A stretch of DNA of 64,000 nucleotides from Sclerodactyla briareus (lineage: Eukaryota; Echinodermata; Holothuroidea; Dendrochirotida; Sclerodactylidae), in contig JAODTK010000450.1 in the NCBI GenBank assembly GCA_026419785.1, forward strand, positions 1-64,000. Direction: 5' to 3'. Of this stretch, positions 47,838-59,474 are shown in pieces. The stretch's first letter is position 1. Each line of letters begins with the position of its first letter. The notes under the pieces were generated by a model, which saw only the letters and a list, made by a program, of their open reading frames with translations, did no database searches and had not been told where the DNA came from. The position numbers and the translations under genes were made by a program.

Positions 47838-49135
47838 CGTCTGTCTGGCCGTAGGTGCGGTTCGATTATCTCCTGGACTGAAAGCCATCATGCTGGCAAC
47901 CGTTATTGTGGCAGTTGGAGTGGGAAGAGTTGTTATGTGCATCCACTTTTCGCCACCCGAAGACCATACTCATTTGCATAAAATTTGCATAGTTAATGAA
48001 AATTGGCCCGGAAGATTGTGTACAAAATAGCGCTTGCCGGTAAATGCATTGGGGATGCCGTTCGGAGTATTATAACACCTATGAAGTGTAGATGAAATGA
48101 TTAGATTCCTGGCATGATATATAGCTAATTAAGTAGTCTAAAATTTGCATATTTAGCGTTTTTGGAGTTCGTTGGATGTAGACGACGAAAATCGGGTGGA
48201 AATGGTTTTATCTATGTCCGAATTTTTTTTCAGTAGGCCGAGGTCACCAAGGGCATTAAGTTACTATTCGCATTTACCTAGTATAATTTGCATATTTATG
48301 CAGTTTTAAAGTTGGTTGAATCATCATAATTTGGAGGAGATGGGACCCTTGACCTGATAAATTTAAACAACAGTGCAAAGGTCAATTAGGTCACTTTAAA
48401 GTGACTAATTTCATAATTTACGCGATTTTCGAAGTTTGTTAAATGGCCAATTAACCCCATTTATGAGTGCATCAGGGTGCTCGTAGGATTTTCTGGTAAT
48501 TTTGGGTTCAGTGGGATCAAACAACATCTAAGACGAGGTCAAAAGGTTCAGAGGTCAAGTTTAGAATGTGCTTATTTTAGGAGTACAGGGCAAAGAATAA
48601 AACTGTAATTTTGGATATGTGATAGGAGCTGTGTGTGCTGCATAGACGAAACCAACTCCCGCTTCGATCTGACACCTTGTCTTCAAGTTACAAGGGCCAA
48701 AGGTCCGATTTGGATTCCTTTTGGGCGATAGCATAGGGCCGTGGTACCTGCTTACATGTACTGATTTTGGGGCTTAGTGCACACATCAAGGCAAGGGGGG
48801 GGTTTTTTTCATAAAAAAGCGTCAGCATCATCAAAGGTCATTTAAGGTCAGAAGCTGCCAACTAATAACATTTTCTACAACAAAGTCTCGTGATGTATGC
48901 GATATGGTGACATTGGGACCGTAATGCTATCATCAGGGTAACATTTTTATAGAAAAACGTTATGGTCAATCAAAGGTCATTAAGGTCACTTATGGACAAG
49001 AAACGCTAAATAATAGCATTTGTCCCCAACCTCCAAAAAAAGTATGCGATCTGGCCTGATATGTTGAGCATGAGTGACATAATCGAGAGAGGAATATTTT
49101 TCATGAAAAAACTGTTATGTCATAGAAGGGTAGTT
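47738..49135 (-). repeat. Reverse-oriented family E variant plus one family A unit
   Basis: Begins with the best-preserved terminal hairpin in the window: GTCTCGCCTGAAC (47,738-47,750), two bases, then GTTCAAGGAGAGAC (47,753-47,766). A GTCT microsatellite follows (47,791-47,848), then the body shared with 11,591-12,110. The family A unit, read on the minus strand, has the anchor word near 48,645-48,670, and its half-units reach 49,130. Paired AGGTCA words lie at 48,835-48,850 and 48,974-48,988. The order hairpin-E-A is the mirror of 8,541-12,110, so both are copies of one element. Confidence 0.7.
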
Positions 49136-49139
49136 TGAG

Positions 49140-49985
49140 GCTAATAATCAGAGGTTCATAAATCCTAATAGTTATTACAAAGAATCTTCTGCATCCCTGT
49201 AACTAGGAAAACTACAGCCCCAGCTCAGCCTGTCACCTTTCTTTTGGCCCCCTGTCGACAAGAAAGTCAAGAGTTTGGAGTGTTTACATTAAGGAGGGAT
49301 GGGAGGTGAGACACGTTCATGTACAGGGGGGTAACAGGTTACACCTGCAGTACAGGAGGTACATTGAACGGTAGTGTGTGAGACAGCAGGGGAAGTAATG
49401 ACTATAGAGTTTGTTAGGAAACCGGTGAATCTGGAGGGAACTATCACAGTAATTGGTTTTATAACCAGAGAGTCCGGGGTAGGTAGGATCGTGCTGAAAG
49501 ACCCAGTCTGTTGTTATGGTTTGCTATGCTTTAGAGGATTAGTCAATGATGACCAATGAATGTTTAAATGATTTAGGAGTATTGCGATAACATACGTGTA
49601 CAAATACCTTGATCACTTTGCTTTATTCATTTTTGTCACTCCAATCACCACTCATTCTGTGAATAGGAGCACTCAGCCTGTGATATTCACTATAAAATTG
49701 GATTATTCAAATAGCTGGAGGACACTGGAGGTCATCAGTGTGTCTAGTTTCTCATGGGTTGTTTTCCAATTCAAAGTTGTTCGATTTCCTGAAGCCTGAT
49801 TGTATGGTATACCTCAGTTTAGATCCCAAAATGTTATCATTGACTTGAGGCACTGGGGGTTATTTATGCAGTGTGTATAAAGTGATCATTCAGGAAATGT
49901 TCAAGGTGGGACTAGTCAGCAAAATTATAATCGTTACTCTTTAGTAGTCATTGGCAAGAATCAATAATAAAATGAACTGCAGCAA
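49140..49985. other. Unrecognised spacer 5' of the LINE
   Basis: No recognised repeat or coding signature. Three short plus-strand frames (49,374-49,799 region) show no family. If the LINE began further upstream, its 5' part would be here, but I see no endonuclease motifs. Confidence 0.35.
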
Positions 49986-50639
49986 CATAATCCGTGACCC
50001 CCAAGCATACTGTACATCACATGCTGGACCTACTCCTTCTCCCGGAGGATGACGACCTTGAAGTTGTCCTAGTAAACAGCATGCTTACCATCAGACCACT
50101 ATCAATCAAGTGTCGTCTTAACATCTGCCGTCATGGGACCGTGCTCAAGCCAAATAACGGCCCGTGCACTACATTATGTCAGCATTGATGACAGGACGCA
50201 TGATGACAGGTCACATCCAGACCTCGCTGCTCATGCCTCCTGCTATGGGACCCGATCCCTTGGGGTTTTTTTTTTTTTTTTTTTTTTTTTGGGCTCAGGA
50301 AATTAAACAATATCCGAATCGTGCAGTCGACAGCATGCACCATTGGGTGCATAGTACTGTCATTCTTCGTCTCTGCCCCTTGGTATTCTGATACTCTCCG
50401 TGCTGCCAAGAGAGAGCGGCGTCGTCTTGAATGCAAGTGGCTGCAGTCCAGAATTGCTGTAGATAAGGAAAATTTATATGAAAATTGTAATCTACAAAGC
50501 CTCTGCTAAGGTTGAAAAGCCGACATCAACGATCTTATCGCACAGTCCGATCAAAAGAACCTTTTACGTGTCATCAATAACCCCTCGCCTAAGGCACAAA
50601 AGATCGTTGCTGTCCATGTGAAGTGAGGATTGGCGAATT

Positions 50640-51700
50640 CTCTCATGAGTTTTCTGCAGTAAGGTCAGAAAACTCCGTAATGTTGAATCCTGTTTCTACA
50701 CCGCTCCTCTCTATGGTCGCTACTGAGTCTTGTATGCCCAGCGTTACTAATTTTGCTGTGGTTTCTGAAGATGAGGGACCCGAATCATCAAGCTCGCCAC
50801 GATCCAAGTACTGCTATTTGGATCCTCTACCTGCAACTTTATCAATCTTTTCTTCCACCTTGTATCTACTATTACTAGGATCGTAAACAATCCTTGTCTT
50901 CCGGGTTTTGCCCATCTTCACTGGAGCATGCATGTTCACTCCGCAGCTGAAAAAACCAGGCTTGGAAGCTGAGGCTCGCCAACTACCGCCGATTTCAAAT
51001 CCTCCTTTCTTGGGAAGGGTATTGAAGAGTGGCTTGTCGATCAGTTGCAACGTTAACTTGTTGAAAACCAGCTTCATGCCCCTATGCAGTCGGCATCCCG
51101 TCCTTTAATAGTAACACCGAAAAGCACTGCGTCGTGTACAGAACGACATCGTATCTGCGCTTGATAGGCACAACGTCAGCTAGCGGTTCTGCTCGATTTT
51201 AGTGCTGCATCGACACCATAGACATTCCCAGCTGGCAATCGCCTGGCTGAGAGATACGGTGTTACGGTAAGGCTGGGTGAGTGGTTTGATAGCTACTTGT
51301 GCGGTCGAACTCAGTCGGTTACTATTGATAATACTATTTCCCGTCCTCCCTTCTTGATTGTGGTGTCCCGCAGGTGATCTGTCATTGGGCAGTATGCTTT
51401 CATACTCTTCCAGTGCCCACAAAAGACATGTTGAAGCCCAACGGTCCAGTCGTCGCATTATGTGGGACGACATCAGCTCTATCTGACATTCGAACCTTTG
51501 ATCGTGCAGGCGCTTGTGAATCGAGCGAAGCATGTAACAACCGACATAAGTCATGGTGCGTTACAATATGCTTGTGCTGAATGCCAAGAAGACAGAGTTC
51601 TCTTCACCACTTCAGTAGTTCTTCTTGGCGTCGTACCATCAATGTCGGCAACTCTTTCATCGAACCTGTATCTCAAGTTCGCAATTGAGGAATAATCATG
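50640..51700 (+). pseudogene. Broken LINE reverse transcriptase domain
   Basis: The RT would copy LINE RNA into DNA at the target site. Visible landmarks, each in a different frame, are a PISNPPFLGRVLK stretch near 50,985-51,030 (fingers), LDFSAA followed by DTID in the next frame at 51,192-51,225 (motif A with its catalytic Asp), CGVPQ at 51,360-51,374 (motif B), and a damaged YxDD box at 51,459-51,485 where the Asp pair is lost in the straight reading. Frame changes fall between every motif. They may be old mutations, sequencing gaps or both. Confidence 0.75.
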
Positions 51701-52354
51701 GACTCTTCTTTGAAAAAGTTGCTATGTGCAAGCCCTTTGTAAATTTCTGCTCTGCACGCAATTAGAATGATAGGGAACATTCGTCAGTACCTCGATAGTA
51801 AGACCACCACCATCTGACCAGCCTGTCAATCTCAGACTGGAGCTTGTAATTCATTGTTGTTTGGGCCCTGAAAACCTCATTAACAAGCTACAGCGAGTGC
51901 AAAACATTGCTGCGCGACTTGTTCTCTGTGTTCATCGTGTGGGCTCATCACACCACTGCTCTACAGGCTTCAATGGCTCCCTATAAGGCAGAGCATTGCT
52001 TCAAAATCTTCTACTCACTTACAAAGATGTCAACTGTATGGCTCCTGATTTCATCTCAGAGTTGTTCCGCTGCATGTTCCTTCTGAGCCCCTTTAGGTCA
52101 GCATCAAGCATCAGCCCAAATTCATGGCACGCTCGTCACCAAGTTCTGATGGGATCGTTTGTTTGTTATGATGCTCCCTCACTGTTAAATGCTATACCAA
52201 ACTCTTAATCGTCTGCGCCAGACTGTGGCTACTTTCAAGTATCGTCTTAAAACGTTCTCTCTTCAACCAGCATTATCTGTCTGACTAATCCATTTGTTCT
52301 GTACTCTTGTTGTGTGTTTCTACCCTTGTTTTGTATTTCTGTTCCTTTCGGTCG

Positions 52355-52436
52355 TTCTGTTTCCAAGGTCTGTAGAGCGCCTAGAGGCTTTTTGCATTAG
52401 GTGTTTATAAGTTCCACATTATTATTATTATTAATC
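52355..52436 (+). repeat. LINE 3' tail: stem plus ATT repeats
   Basis: 'agagcgcctagaggc' and 'gcattaggtgtttataag' can pair as a short stem, and ATTATTATTATTATTA ends the element. CR1/L2-clade RTs recognise such tails at the start of reverse transcription. The SINE tails at 421-495 and 2,875-2,948 have the same design, which supports LINE-driven SINE spread. Confidence 0.65.
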
Positions 52437-54372
52437 AGTCTTACGAATTTGGAATGATCAATGATTAGTAGGTTGTTAAATGCTAATACCAAAAATCTTA
52501 CAGTACACATTAAATGCCCTGGTAATTGTGCGCATGGTGACTATTACGATGGAAACACTGATCGCGCACGGCGAGAACCGGGGGGCGATCGGCCTTGTTC
52601 GTAATGTCACCGGCCTGTCGCCAGTTGTCATGATGGGGACATGTCCGGTGGGAAGAGATGTTCCCACCGTGCCCTGTAGGTGACGCTATGGATGTACATA
52701 GCATACACGTGATGAATGCACAATCGGTTCATTAGCAATGGCAAACACTAGATAAAATCAATTTGTTCGTTACCGTGGAAGTAATGGGCCTGTCTATGGT
52801 TAAGAGAGGACAGAGACGATAACAAATGGGGTCTCAAAGGTCATCAGAAGTTTACCCTCGCGTTCTACAGTGCGCAGGCAATCTTCCTAACTGAGCCCCT
52901 GACGAGAAATAGTCAAATAGTAACAGCATATATATTTTATCTTAACAATTAAAATCGTGACCATGGGATGAATGGTTTCGTTTTCGGACGAGTGGTGACG
53001 GCCTTATATAACTCGCCATGGGGGAGAATCCGGGGGAAAGTCCCGTCTGTGCCCTTGATGCATAGTGGTGAACATGCGACAATCATGTTGAATGGAATAC
53101 AAGGGTTTTAAGCTTGTATTAAGGATTAGCTCCTGAAAGGAATTTACTGCGGGTCATTTCAAGGAAACGTGTGTATCGCTATTGGCACGGAGTTCAAAGG
53201 AAAACTTCGGAGTTACAAACACCAACAACAACGTTGAAGGCTGTCATCAAGGAGTCGACTAGCGAAGCGCCGTCTGGTATCCAAAATATTATAGTTGGGC
53301 TCTGTCGGGGTAACACACACACTGCGAAACGAGCAGATTGTGGATTTGTGTGAGGTAAATGGTTTTACATCGAGTAAGTAAACTTCGAAACTGCACTCTG
53401 GTAACGCCTTCACCGTTCAGCTGTTGAAATTCGAAAATCAAAATGAAAAAAAAAAAATAGTCAAGTAGGATAATATTTTGTCGTTCACAAATAACATTCA
53501 CTATGAAAATATTGTGATAATAATAAACTGTTATTAAGCGTGAAATATATTTTGGTTTGCCGCTATTGAGGGAAAGGTTTGAAGTCAGGAAACAGTAATC
53601 TCGCATTGATAAAGATTCCACAATTTCTATCCCCCTTACACGGATAAATTAGATATCTCTATCGCTCCCCAAAAAGCGATATTCCATAATACGTGACCAT
53701 ATAATTTTAGAAAACGATATAGGTTATTAGAATAGACTTTGTACACGGTCTGAATATATAATCTATGGCTAGGTTTGAGGACTACCCAATTCAATGTCAA
53801 ATTAAATAATTAACGTTTGTGAAACTACCCGGAGGAGCCTCATAAGTTGATTCGACGAAGCTTGTTTTTGGATTGGAATTTATTACTTTTGACATGGCAC
53901 AGTATAACAGGTTTAGCCAAACATACGACATTGACTCAAGTTCGCAAACTAGCTTCAAGCGTTAACTCCATGCTTCTGTATTACGCAAAGGACCACGAGG
54001 AGACCAATTATGACGCCACATCTGGTCGCTTTACTCGGGAATTCTTGAAGCGTCTAGTCTGAAATCGGTTCATTGAAGGAGAAGCAACATGAATGTTGTG
54101 AAAAACATTAAAAGTGATTTCATGAGCATGAACCGCTTTTTTCGCGAAGTTCTTGTTCATTTTGTAATTTTGCATTGCATTTTGCATTTAGTATGCTTCA
54201 ATATATACAACAGGCGGGGAAAATGGGCAGACGAAGAGTGGTATCAGTGACGCTTGTAAGAGCAAAATATTCCGGGTTCGGATTTCACCAGTCACCGGAG
54301 CGATTTTCCCCTAGGTGGCGCACTTTCTGTTTGCGGTGGGCGAGGACTCGGTCTTCGTCATATAGTTCGCTG
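52437..54372. other. Unrecognised DNA, one possible exon
   Basis: GC-richer patch at 52,540-52,680 with no recognised content. Poly-A at 53,448-53,457. The frame at 53,847-54,062 is listed separately. No repeats shared with the rest of the window, so this may be single-copy DNA. Confidence 0.4.
53847..54062 (+). CDS. Uncharacterised short frame, possible last exon
   Basis: The frame runs to a TGA at 54,060. Its second half (residues about 35-71, SSVNSMLLYYAKDHEETNYD and beyond, ending FTREFLKRLV) has mixed, soluble, natural-looking composition, unlike most frames here. A pyrimidine-rich stretch and AG near 53,900-53,910 could be a splice acceptor. I cannot name a family, there is no conserved neighbour to support a gene, and chance remains the simpler explanation. 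Confidence 0.2.
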   Translation: MIRRSLFLDWNLLLLTWHSITGLAKHTTLTQVRKLASSVNSMLLYYAKDHEETNYDATSGRFTREFLKRLV

Positions 54373-54776
54373 TTAGGCCGGGATTCCATATATGCGTATG
54401 CGTATCCGGGCTTCGATGTGAAAATCACATATTTACGAAAACGAATGTTTGTTTCAGAAGAGAACACATGAAGTGTGCGAAAAGACCATAAAAGGCAGCA
54501 ACCCATGCATATTGTCGTTGCTTGGCTTTTTGAGGAAGATATTCCATAGAATTCATTCGCGGTGATACGCATCCGCATCTGCATTTTTTTTTTTGGGGAA
54601 TTGTTGCTTATTTTCGCCATTTCAGCGCTGTTTTGCCTTCATTTAGGATTTTTGCTTCTGTGGAACAAATCCGATCTTTGCAAACGATCGGACATATTCC
54701 AAACAGTAGCCCCCGCTAAGTTGACGTAAATTGGCGATATTTCACATACGCATACGCATCTAGGAATCCCTCCTAA
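54373..54776. mobile_element. MITE-like element with about 30-bp terminal inverted repeats
   Basis: The left end reads GGCCGGGATTCC then ATATGCGTATGCGTAT (54,376-54,406). The right end, reverse-complemented, reads GGAGGGATTCC then TAGATGCGTATGCGTAT (54,773 back to about 54,744). A TA dinucleotide flanks each side (54,374-54,375 and 54,774-54,775), as for Tc1/mariner-type insertions. The 400-bp interior has no transposase frame, so it would be non-autonomous. A further TACGCATCCGCATC word (54,574-54,587) lies inside. The superfamily is not certain from one copy. Confidence 0.65.
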
Positions 54777-54789
54777 TGCCTGGATTTGG

Positions 54790-55110
54790 TGGCATGGATT
54801 TCGGGGTTTGTTTCGGGTATTCGAGTGTATTCCGTCAGTCGGCTGTGAGAGGTACGTTGGACTGACATTTTCCGCTCCTAAAAGCTCCGAGAAGTGGTCG
54901 GATCCTACAGTCAAGTTCACTGATTGTCCTTCGAGGGGCGTAGAATAGCGGGTCCCGGTAACCGATTGGGAATGGTGCCCACTACACCCCTGCCTCGATA
55001 TCCGCGGACACTGGTCGATATGAGGAGGCATTTATTGCTGTGCTCATCCCGATAATACGGCCAGGGTTCCTTGATTGGCTGCCCGGTCGGTTTCCTGAAT
55101 CCGTGGAAGT
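54790..55110 (+). repeat. Diverged fragment of family B
   Basis: 'ctgagaagtggtcggatcct' type wording, 'ttcactgattgtcctt', 'gggaa.ggtgcccactacacccctgcc' and 'gat.at..gaggaggcatttatt' follow the order of 19,205-19,340 and 39,855-39,985. Divergence is greater than among the three main copies. Confidence 0.45.
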
Positions 55111-55279
55111 CGAATAATCAACCTGATTTCAGACAGTTAGAGGTCTAAGGAGAGAAAATTGCCAGTTACATGTTCATCCCAGCTAATCAGCTCAAATAGA
55201 AGTGAATACAGGTTGCCAGCTAAGTGCGCTACCTACTTCCTTTTATGACTTATTAGTTTTGACCCGTGTATACTGGAGA

Positions 55280-55832
55280 GTATACGTTTTGTGAAATGCG
55301 TAATAAAAGTGCTCAAGTTATGCAAATTAGACCCCATCACTACTTGACTCCCAGTGGACCCATTCCTCTATTTTGATACTCAGGACCAACGGTGTTCCAT
55401 GGAGATTCGAAAATTACCTCCAGTGACCCGATCTATGTTAGAACTTCGAATTCACGGTAAACCATACCCGCCAAGTTTCATGAATCGACAAAACAAAGTC
55501 CGACCTACCTTTGGAATTTCTCATAATTATGTCAATTGGACACCTCCAAGTGAATGACCTCCAGTGACCCTGAATCTTTGTTAAAACATGTTGGACTGAA
55601 GCCTCATTCTCCAAGTGTTGAAAAAAATCGACGAACCTCAAATTTCATCAATCAGCCCCACGGTTCCTCCGCAATCTTGCTAACGAGTGCCTAAACAAAA
55701 ATTACCAGAAAGTGTGGACATACACACCATCCACATGCACGCACGCTCCCGCACGCACCTACAAATACACACACTTCTCACAGCCCACACACCCACCACA
55801 CAACTTTCTGAACTCTTTTTCAGACGAGACGA
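55280..55832 (+). repeat. Family D units followed by a short family E end
   Basis: Family D: 'aagttatgcaaattagacccc', 'cctccagtgacccg', 'ggtaaaccatacccgccaagtttcatgaatcgac' and 'gacctccagtgaccctgaatctttgttaa' at spacings of about 110-125 bp. Family E (55,650-55,832) is shortened: 'cggttcctccgcaatcttgctaacgagtgcctaaacaa', a CA/CACG-rich tract and a hairpin remnant (55,807-55,830) ending GACGAGACGAAAA. Confidence 0.6.
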
Positions 55833-58800
55833 AAATTTTGATATAGACCTTAGCAATGCGCAACACTACGTAGAATTATTGAGTGGTTGTCAATGTCTAT
55901 ACCTTTACCATTGACTATTGTCTCGCTTTGACGTGCTGTTAGCCTGGTTTACTCGGACTAGCTGCCGGGACCCCGTGATAAAAGCAACCACCAGATAAGG
56001 CCAACCTACATACCAGGGAGCCTTTGGGCCACGGCCATCATCAAACTGCTCTTTGCCGATCATATAGGTAACCATAATTATGACCTGGCTCAGACCATAG
56101 CGATCATCTACGTCAAATGAATGCAAACCCTATGCCAAGCATTAGCCCTCTAGTTTTTGCTGTGAGGGTTTCGTGTATACAAGGTTCAGACTTCGACGGT
56201 GACGATGAACCAGACCCAATGGCAATGTAATAACCACTTTATCTGAATCAACCTCCATGCCAATATGGCCCGCCACACTTACCGGCGCAATGTATCGTGT
56301 TTACACGATTTTTTTATCCTTGACGAAGCCAGAGGAATCTATGTAGTCACGCTGGATGTGTGTAACGTGTGTGCGTTTGCGTCCCAAACCAATTAAATCG
56401 ACCCTAGCCGGATGGCTTAGCTCACACTTGGTATGTGTGTTCCCATTAATGATTACATGGTCCCTTATTGTTTTGAGAATCCATTTTTTTGTTATTTTTT
56501 TTAAAGCCACGATGATTCAGAATGCTTGGTCCGATCAAATGAAATTTGATGTGCAACGGTGGGGGGGGCATTAATCTGGAAAAACAGAGAATTGTTTAAA
56601 AAAATTATACTCTGGCGAATTTTAGCTCAACGTGTTGTCTGTTTTCTGAATATCTACTCCATATGGCCTACCTCAATGCAAGTAAATAAGCCCTTTAAAC
56701 TTTTCGTTGAGCAGTACCGTGTCTGCAAAAACCTCATACGGCTCGAACATTACACGACATGTGTATTATCTCTGCATCGTTGTGTTTTTCACACAATGTT
56801 GTTTGATTTTTCTAAAACAACCCCGGATGGCCTCCCGGATAGGTGTCTCGGCACACATGCCGTGTAAATTTTTACACAGACATTTTATAAGTGATAGCCG
56901 GAACACCTACACATCATATACACAACACCTGCGTCCATTCCATCCCGGGAAATGCTACGCGCATATCTCTGTTCCATTCCATTTCTCATTGGCAAGGAAT
57001 CCGCCAGATCATACCTATCCGTACCTGTTCCATCTTACGTAGTACTATTGATTATCGTTGAAGTGTCAATAAAAATACCGGATGTTATTCATCATTACTA
57101 ACACCCCATTTATCGTCCCTCACTGAAGTGAAATGATTAACATATCAAATATAAGCCTATAACCTTTTAACCTCCGCCATTTTCCATAGCACAGATTATG
57201 GGATCGCCAGACGTTGCCCAGGGCTACGCGTATCCGATCAAGCGAGATGAAGTCGAACCATACCCCCAGTTTCTCGCTCTCTTCCTCCTCCTCTTCTTCT
57301 TCCTCGGCTCAAGACGGAAACTCACATTGGAAGTTGGACTCGGGAGCAATCAACACTTGGTCTCTGCCCTCTTCCTCTCTGTTTTGCGTAACTTCTTCCG
57401 GAGGGAAAATCGAGAGTTTATTGTGCGGCAACAAAACTAATCGATTGATATATTAATTTTTTTCAATACAATGATGGTTTCTATCACTTTTCCCGTATAT
57501 CAGGTAAGCGCTCGTCCGAATTCAGCTGCGGATAACCTTTTCCTGTTTTCGATAACGGAAACATTCCTTTGCATTCCCTTTCCACCCAGACTGCCAAAAA
57601 CGACCTTGATCTCTCGCTATATATAGCTGCAACAGAACAGCTGCCACATCCACCTACTGTGTCTGTATAGAAAGCGGGATCAACGACATACACTCAAACA
57701 GTGTAACATGGTAGGGGGCCTTGCTCGCTCCGACGTATTTTCCAACCTAAGGCTTTATGTTCCTTACTCGCTCCGACGTATTTTCAACCTAAAGGCTGTT
57801 ATGTTACACAGAGCGGTCTAATGATGTATAGTCCACCATCACGAAATATTACAGAACAAGAAATGAAGAGTAAAGGTGATGGGCGGGGGGTCAGAAGTCT
57901 GGGGAGCTCATGAACGTAGAAGTCCCAAGTATCAGCTACAGGTTACGAACATTAATTCCCAGACATACAAATAACATACATTCTTATGAGAATGGTGCTC
58001 AAGGGATTTCTGTTTTTGACATAGGTTTATTGTGTTTTCGACGCGGGTAAGCCTGTTTACAGTTAGAGTTATAAGATTAATACTGCTAGTGTGCCAACGT
58101 TGATAGGGGTAAACATGCCGCTCGACATTGCACATATGTGCAAAACAATCTCTCGAAACTTCTCCGCCGAAACTACACATCCTACTATCACACATTAACA
58201 AAGCTCCAAATTATCAACAGTTTACATCCGTGAAGTAAGATGAATTGGTTGCGTTTTCGAAATTGGGTGACAGTTTAAAAATCAAGGCCGTTTATGAACT
58301 ACGGGGAGAATCTCGCTATACTCCCTACTGCTGAAGTAAGCATACGCACTTACAACCGTGAAACGACCCTATTATCAGACATACATTCGACCAAGGGGTG
58401 GCGAAGTGCGAGGGGGATGTCACACCCTCAATCATTCCGTAGCTGTTCGGCAATTTTTGGTCTGCGGCAACGAGGGAAGAGGGGAAGTCCGGGAGGAAGG
58501 TAAGAGAGCGGATGAGGCAGAAAGTGGAAGAGAAAGGAAATCGGAGTCTTCTTCATAGTTAAGGAATATTAGCCGAAATTACAACCTGGATAAATTCCAC
58601 CAAAAAATTGTTATCCTCCAATGTGTCATGAATTTGTCTAACTGACATATATATCATTGCATCATCGTGTTTTTCCTCCGGTTTTAGCAGAATATCTGAT
58701 GTTATTGTAAAGCTGGTAACCACAGCCAGGCACAGACGATTCATCTTCGTGATATTTCAATATTGCATACGATCTCTGACTGAGAGCCGGAGGCGTTTAC

Positions 58801-59325
58801 TTGCTCTCCACTCACGCCTCCACCGGCTGTGTTACCGTTCAGCATAGCGGGTGCGGGCTCACGGCCAAAACGAACTGTGTGACATGTTTGTTGCAGGTGT
58901 ATTTCTAAAACATTTGGACTTCCTTGGATCTCCCCTTGATGTACAGGCTCCCACAGAGATGTAATGGGTATTGCGGGTTGTCCAGTTTTAGTTAACCACT
59001 CCAGATAACACTCTAAGGAACTCGGTACTACATATTTTCAAATCAGGTGGCTGGCTGTTGTGCTGATTAAACAGAGACGCTACGACCACCGTATGTGACA
59101 GCAGCACAAGTTCCTTGTGCCAATCTCAAATACGTGACTGGATTTTGTTGCAGACATGTCGATGACCCCCAATGAACTCTTTCCCAATGCTCTACTTATC
59201 CCTTATCGACCATCCACCCCCCTACATGCTACCGAGCCTTGCATTTTTACATAGTCCGGGTTGGCCACCCATCGCTCTTCTCTTCTTCTGACTTTTTTGT
59301 CTGATATCGTGTGTTTCGCTATACC
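55833..59325. other. Unrecognised, possibly single-copy DNA
   Basis: No recognised genes or families. A 43-bp direct repeat lies at 57,720-57,806. A serine-rich frame (57,214-57,456) covers a TCC/TCT-rich tract and is probably a low-complexity artefact. Frames at 56,559-57,042 have no domain I recognise. Confidence 0.4.
57720..57806 (+). repeat. Two-copy 43-bp tandem repeat
   Basis: 'cgctccgacgtatttt' then 'caacctaa' and 'ggct..tatgtt' occur twice back to back (57,720-57,762 and 57,763-57,806), differing at a few bases. It has no match elsewhere in the window. Confidence 0.75.
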
Positions 59326-59474
59326 AGGAGCGGTCGCTTGTCCGCGGGTACCACGGCCGAGCGGGGGCGCAGTGATCTTCACTATGATGGCCACCCCGCT
59401 GGCCGCGAGGTGGGCACCGAGGGTATCGATTCAAGTCACATCCGATCGCCCAGTTCGATCTCCCATCGGACGCG

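Larger units (their letters stand above)
49990..52436 (+). mobile_element. 5'-truncated CR1/L2-like LINE (non-LTR retrotransposon)
   Basis: Pieces of one LINE polyprotein appear in order but in shifting frames. At 50,018-50,110 a frame containing LDLLLLPEDDD then KCRLNI looks like the end of the apurinic endonuclease domain. At 50,378-50,440 PWYSDTLRAAKRERRRLECK is the conserved linker before the reverse transcriptase. RT pieces span about 50,640-51,700. At 51,880-52,280 the C-terminal region has KLQRVQNIAARLV-like, LLTYKDVNCMAPDFISEL and ATFKYRLKTF-type motifs. A GCGC-type tail and ATT repeats end it at 52,436. Full-length members also carry the rest of the endonuclease and often an ORF1, which are missing here. 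Many frameshifts and a 25-T run (50,266-50,290) make it inactive as read. Confidence 0.85.

Noticed and set aside
47724-48030. Frames with repeated SVCL peptide
   Set aside because: Translation of a GTCT microsatellite inside a family E copy.
50179-50436. Minus-strand 85-codon lysine-rich frame
   Set aside because: It is antisense to the LINE and owes its KKKKKKKK stretch to the T-run.
57214-57456. Serine-rich 80-codon frame after a possible splice acceptor
   Set aside because: The serine run comes from a TCC/TCT tract, a second frame of equal length overlaps it, and no domain or second exon supports a gene.
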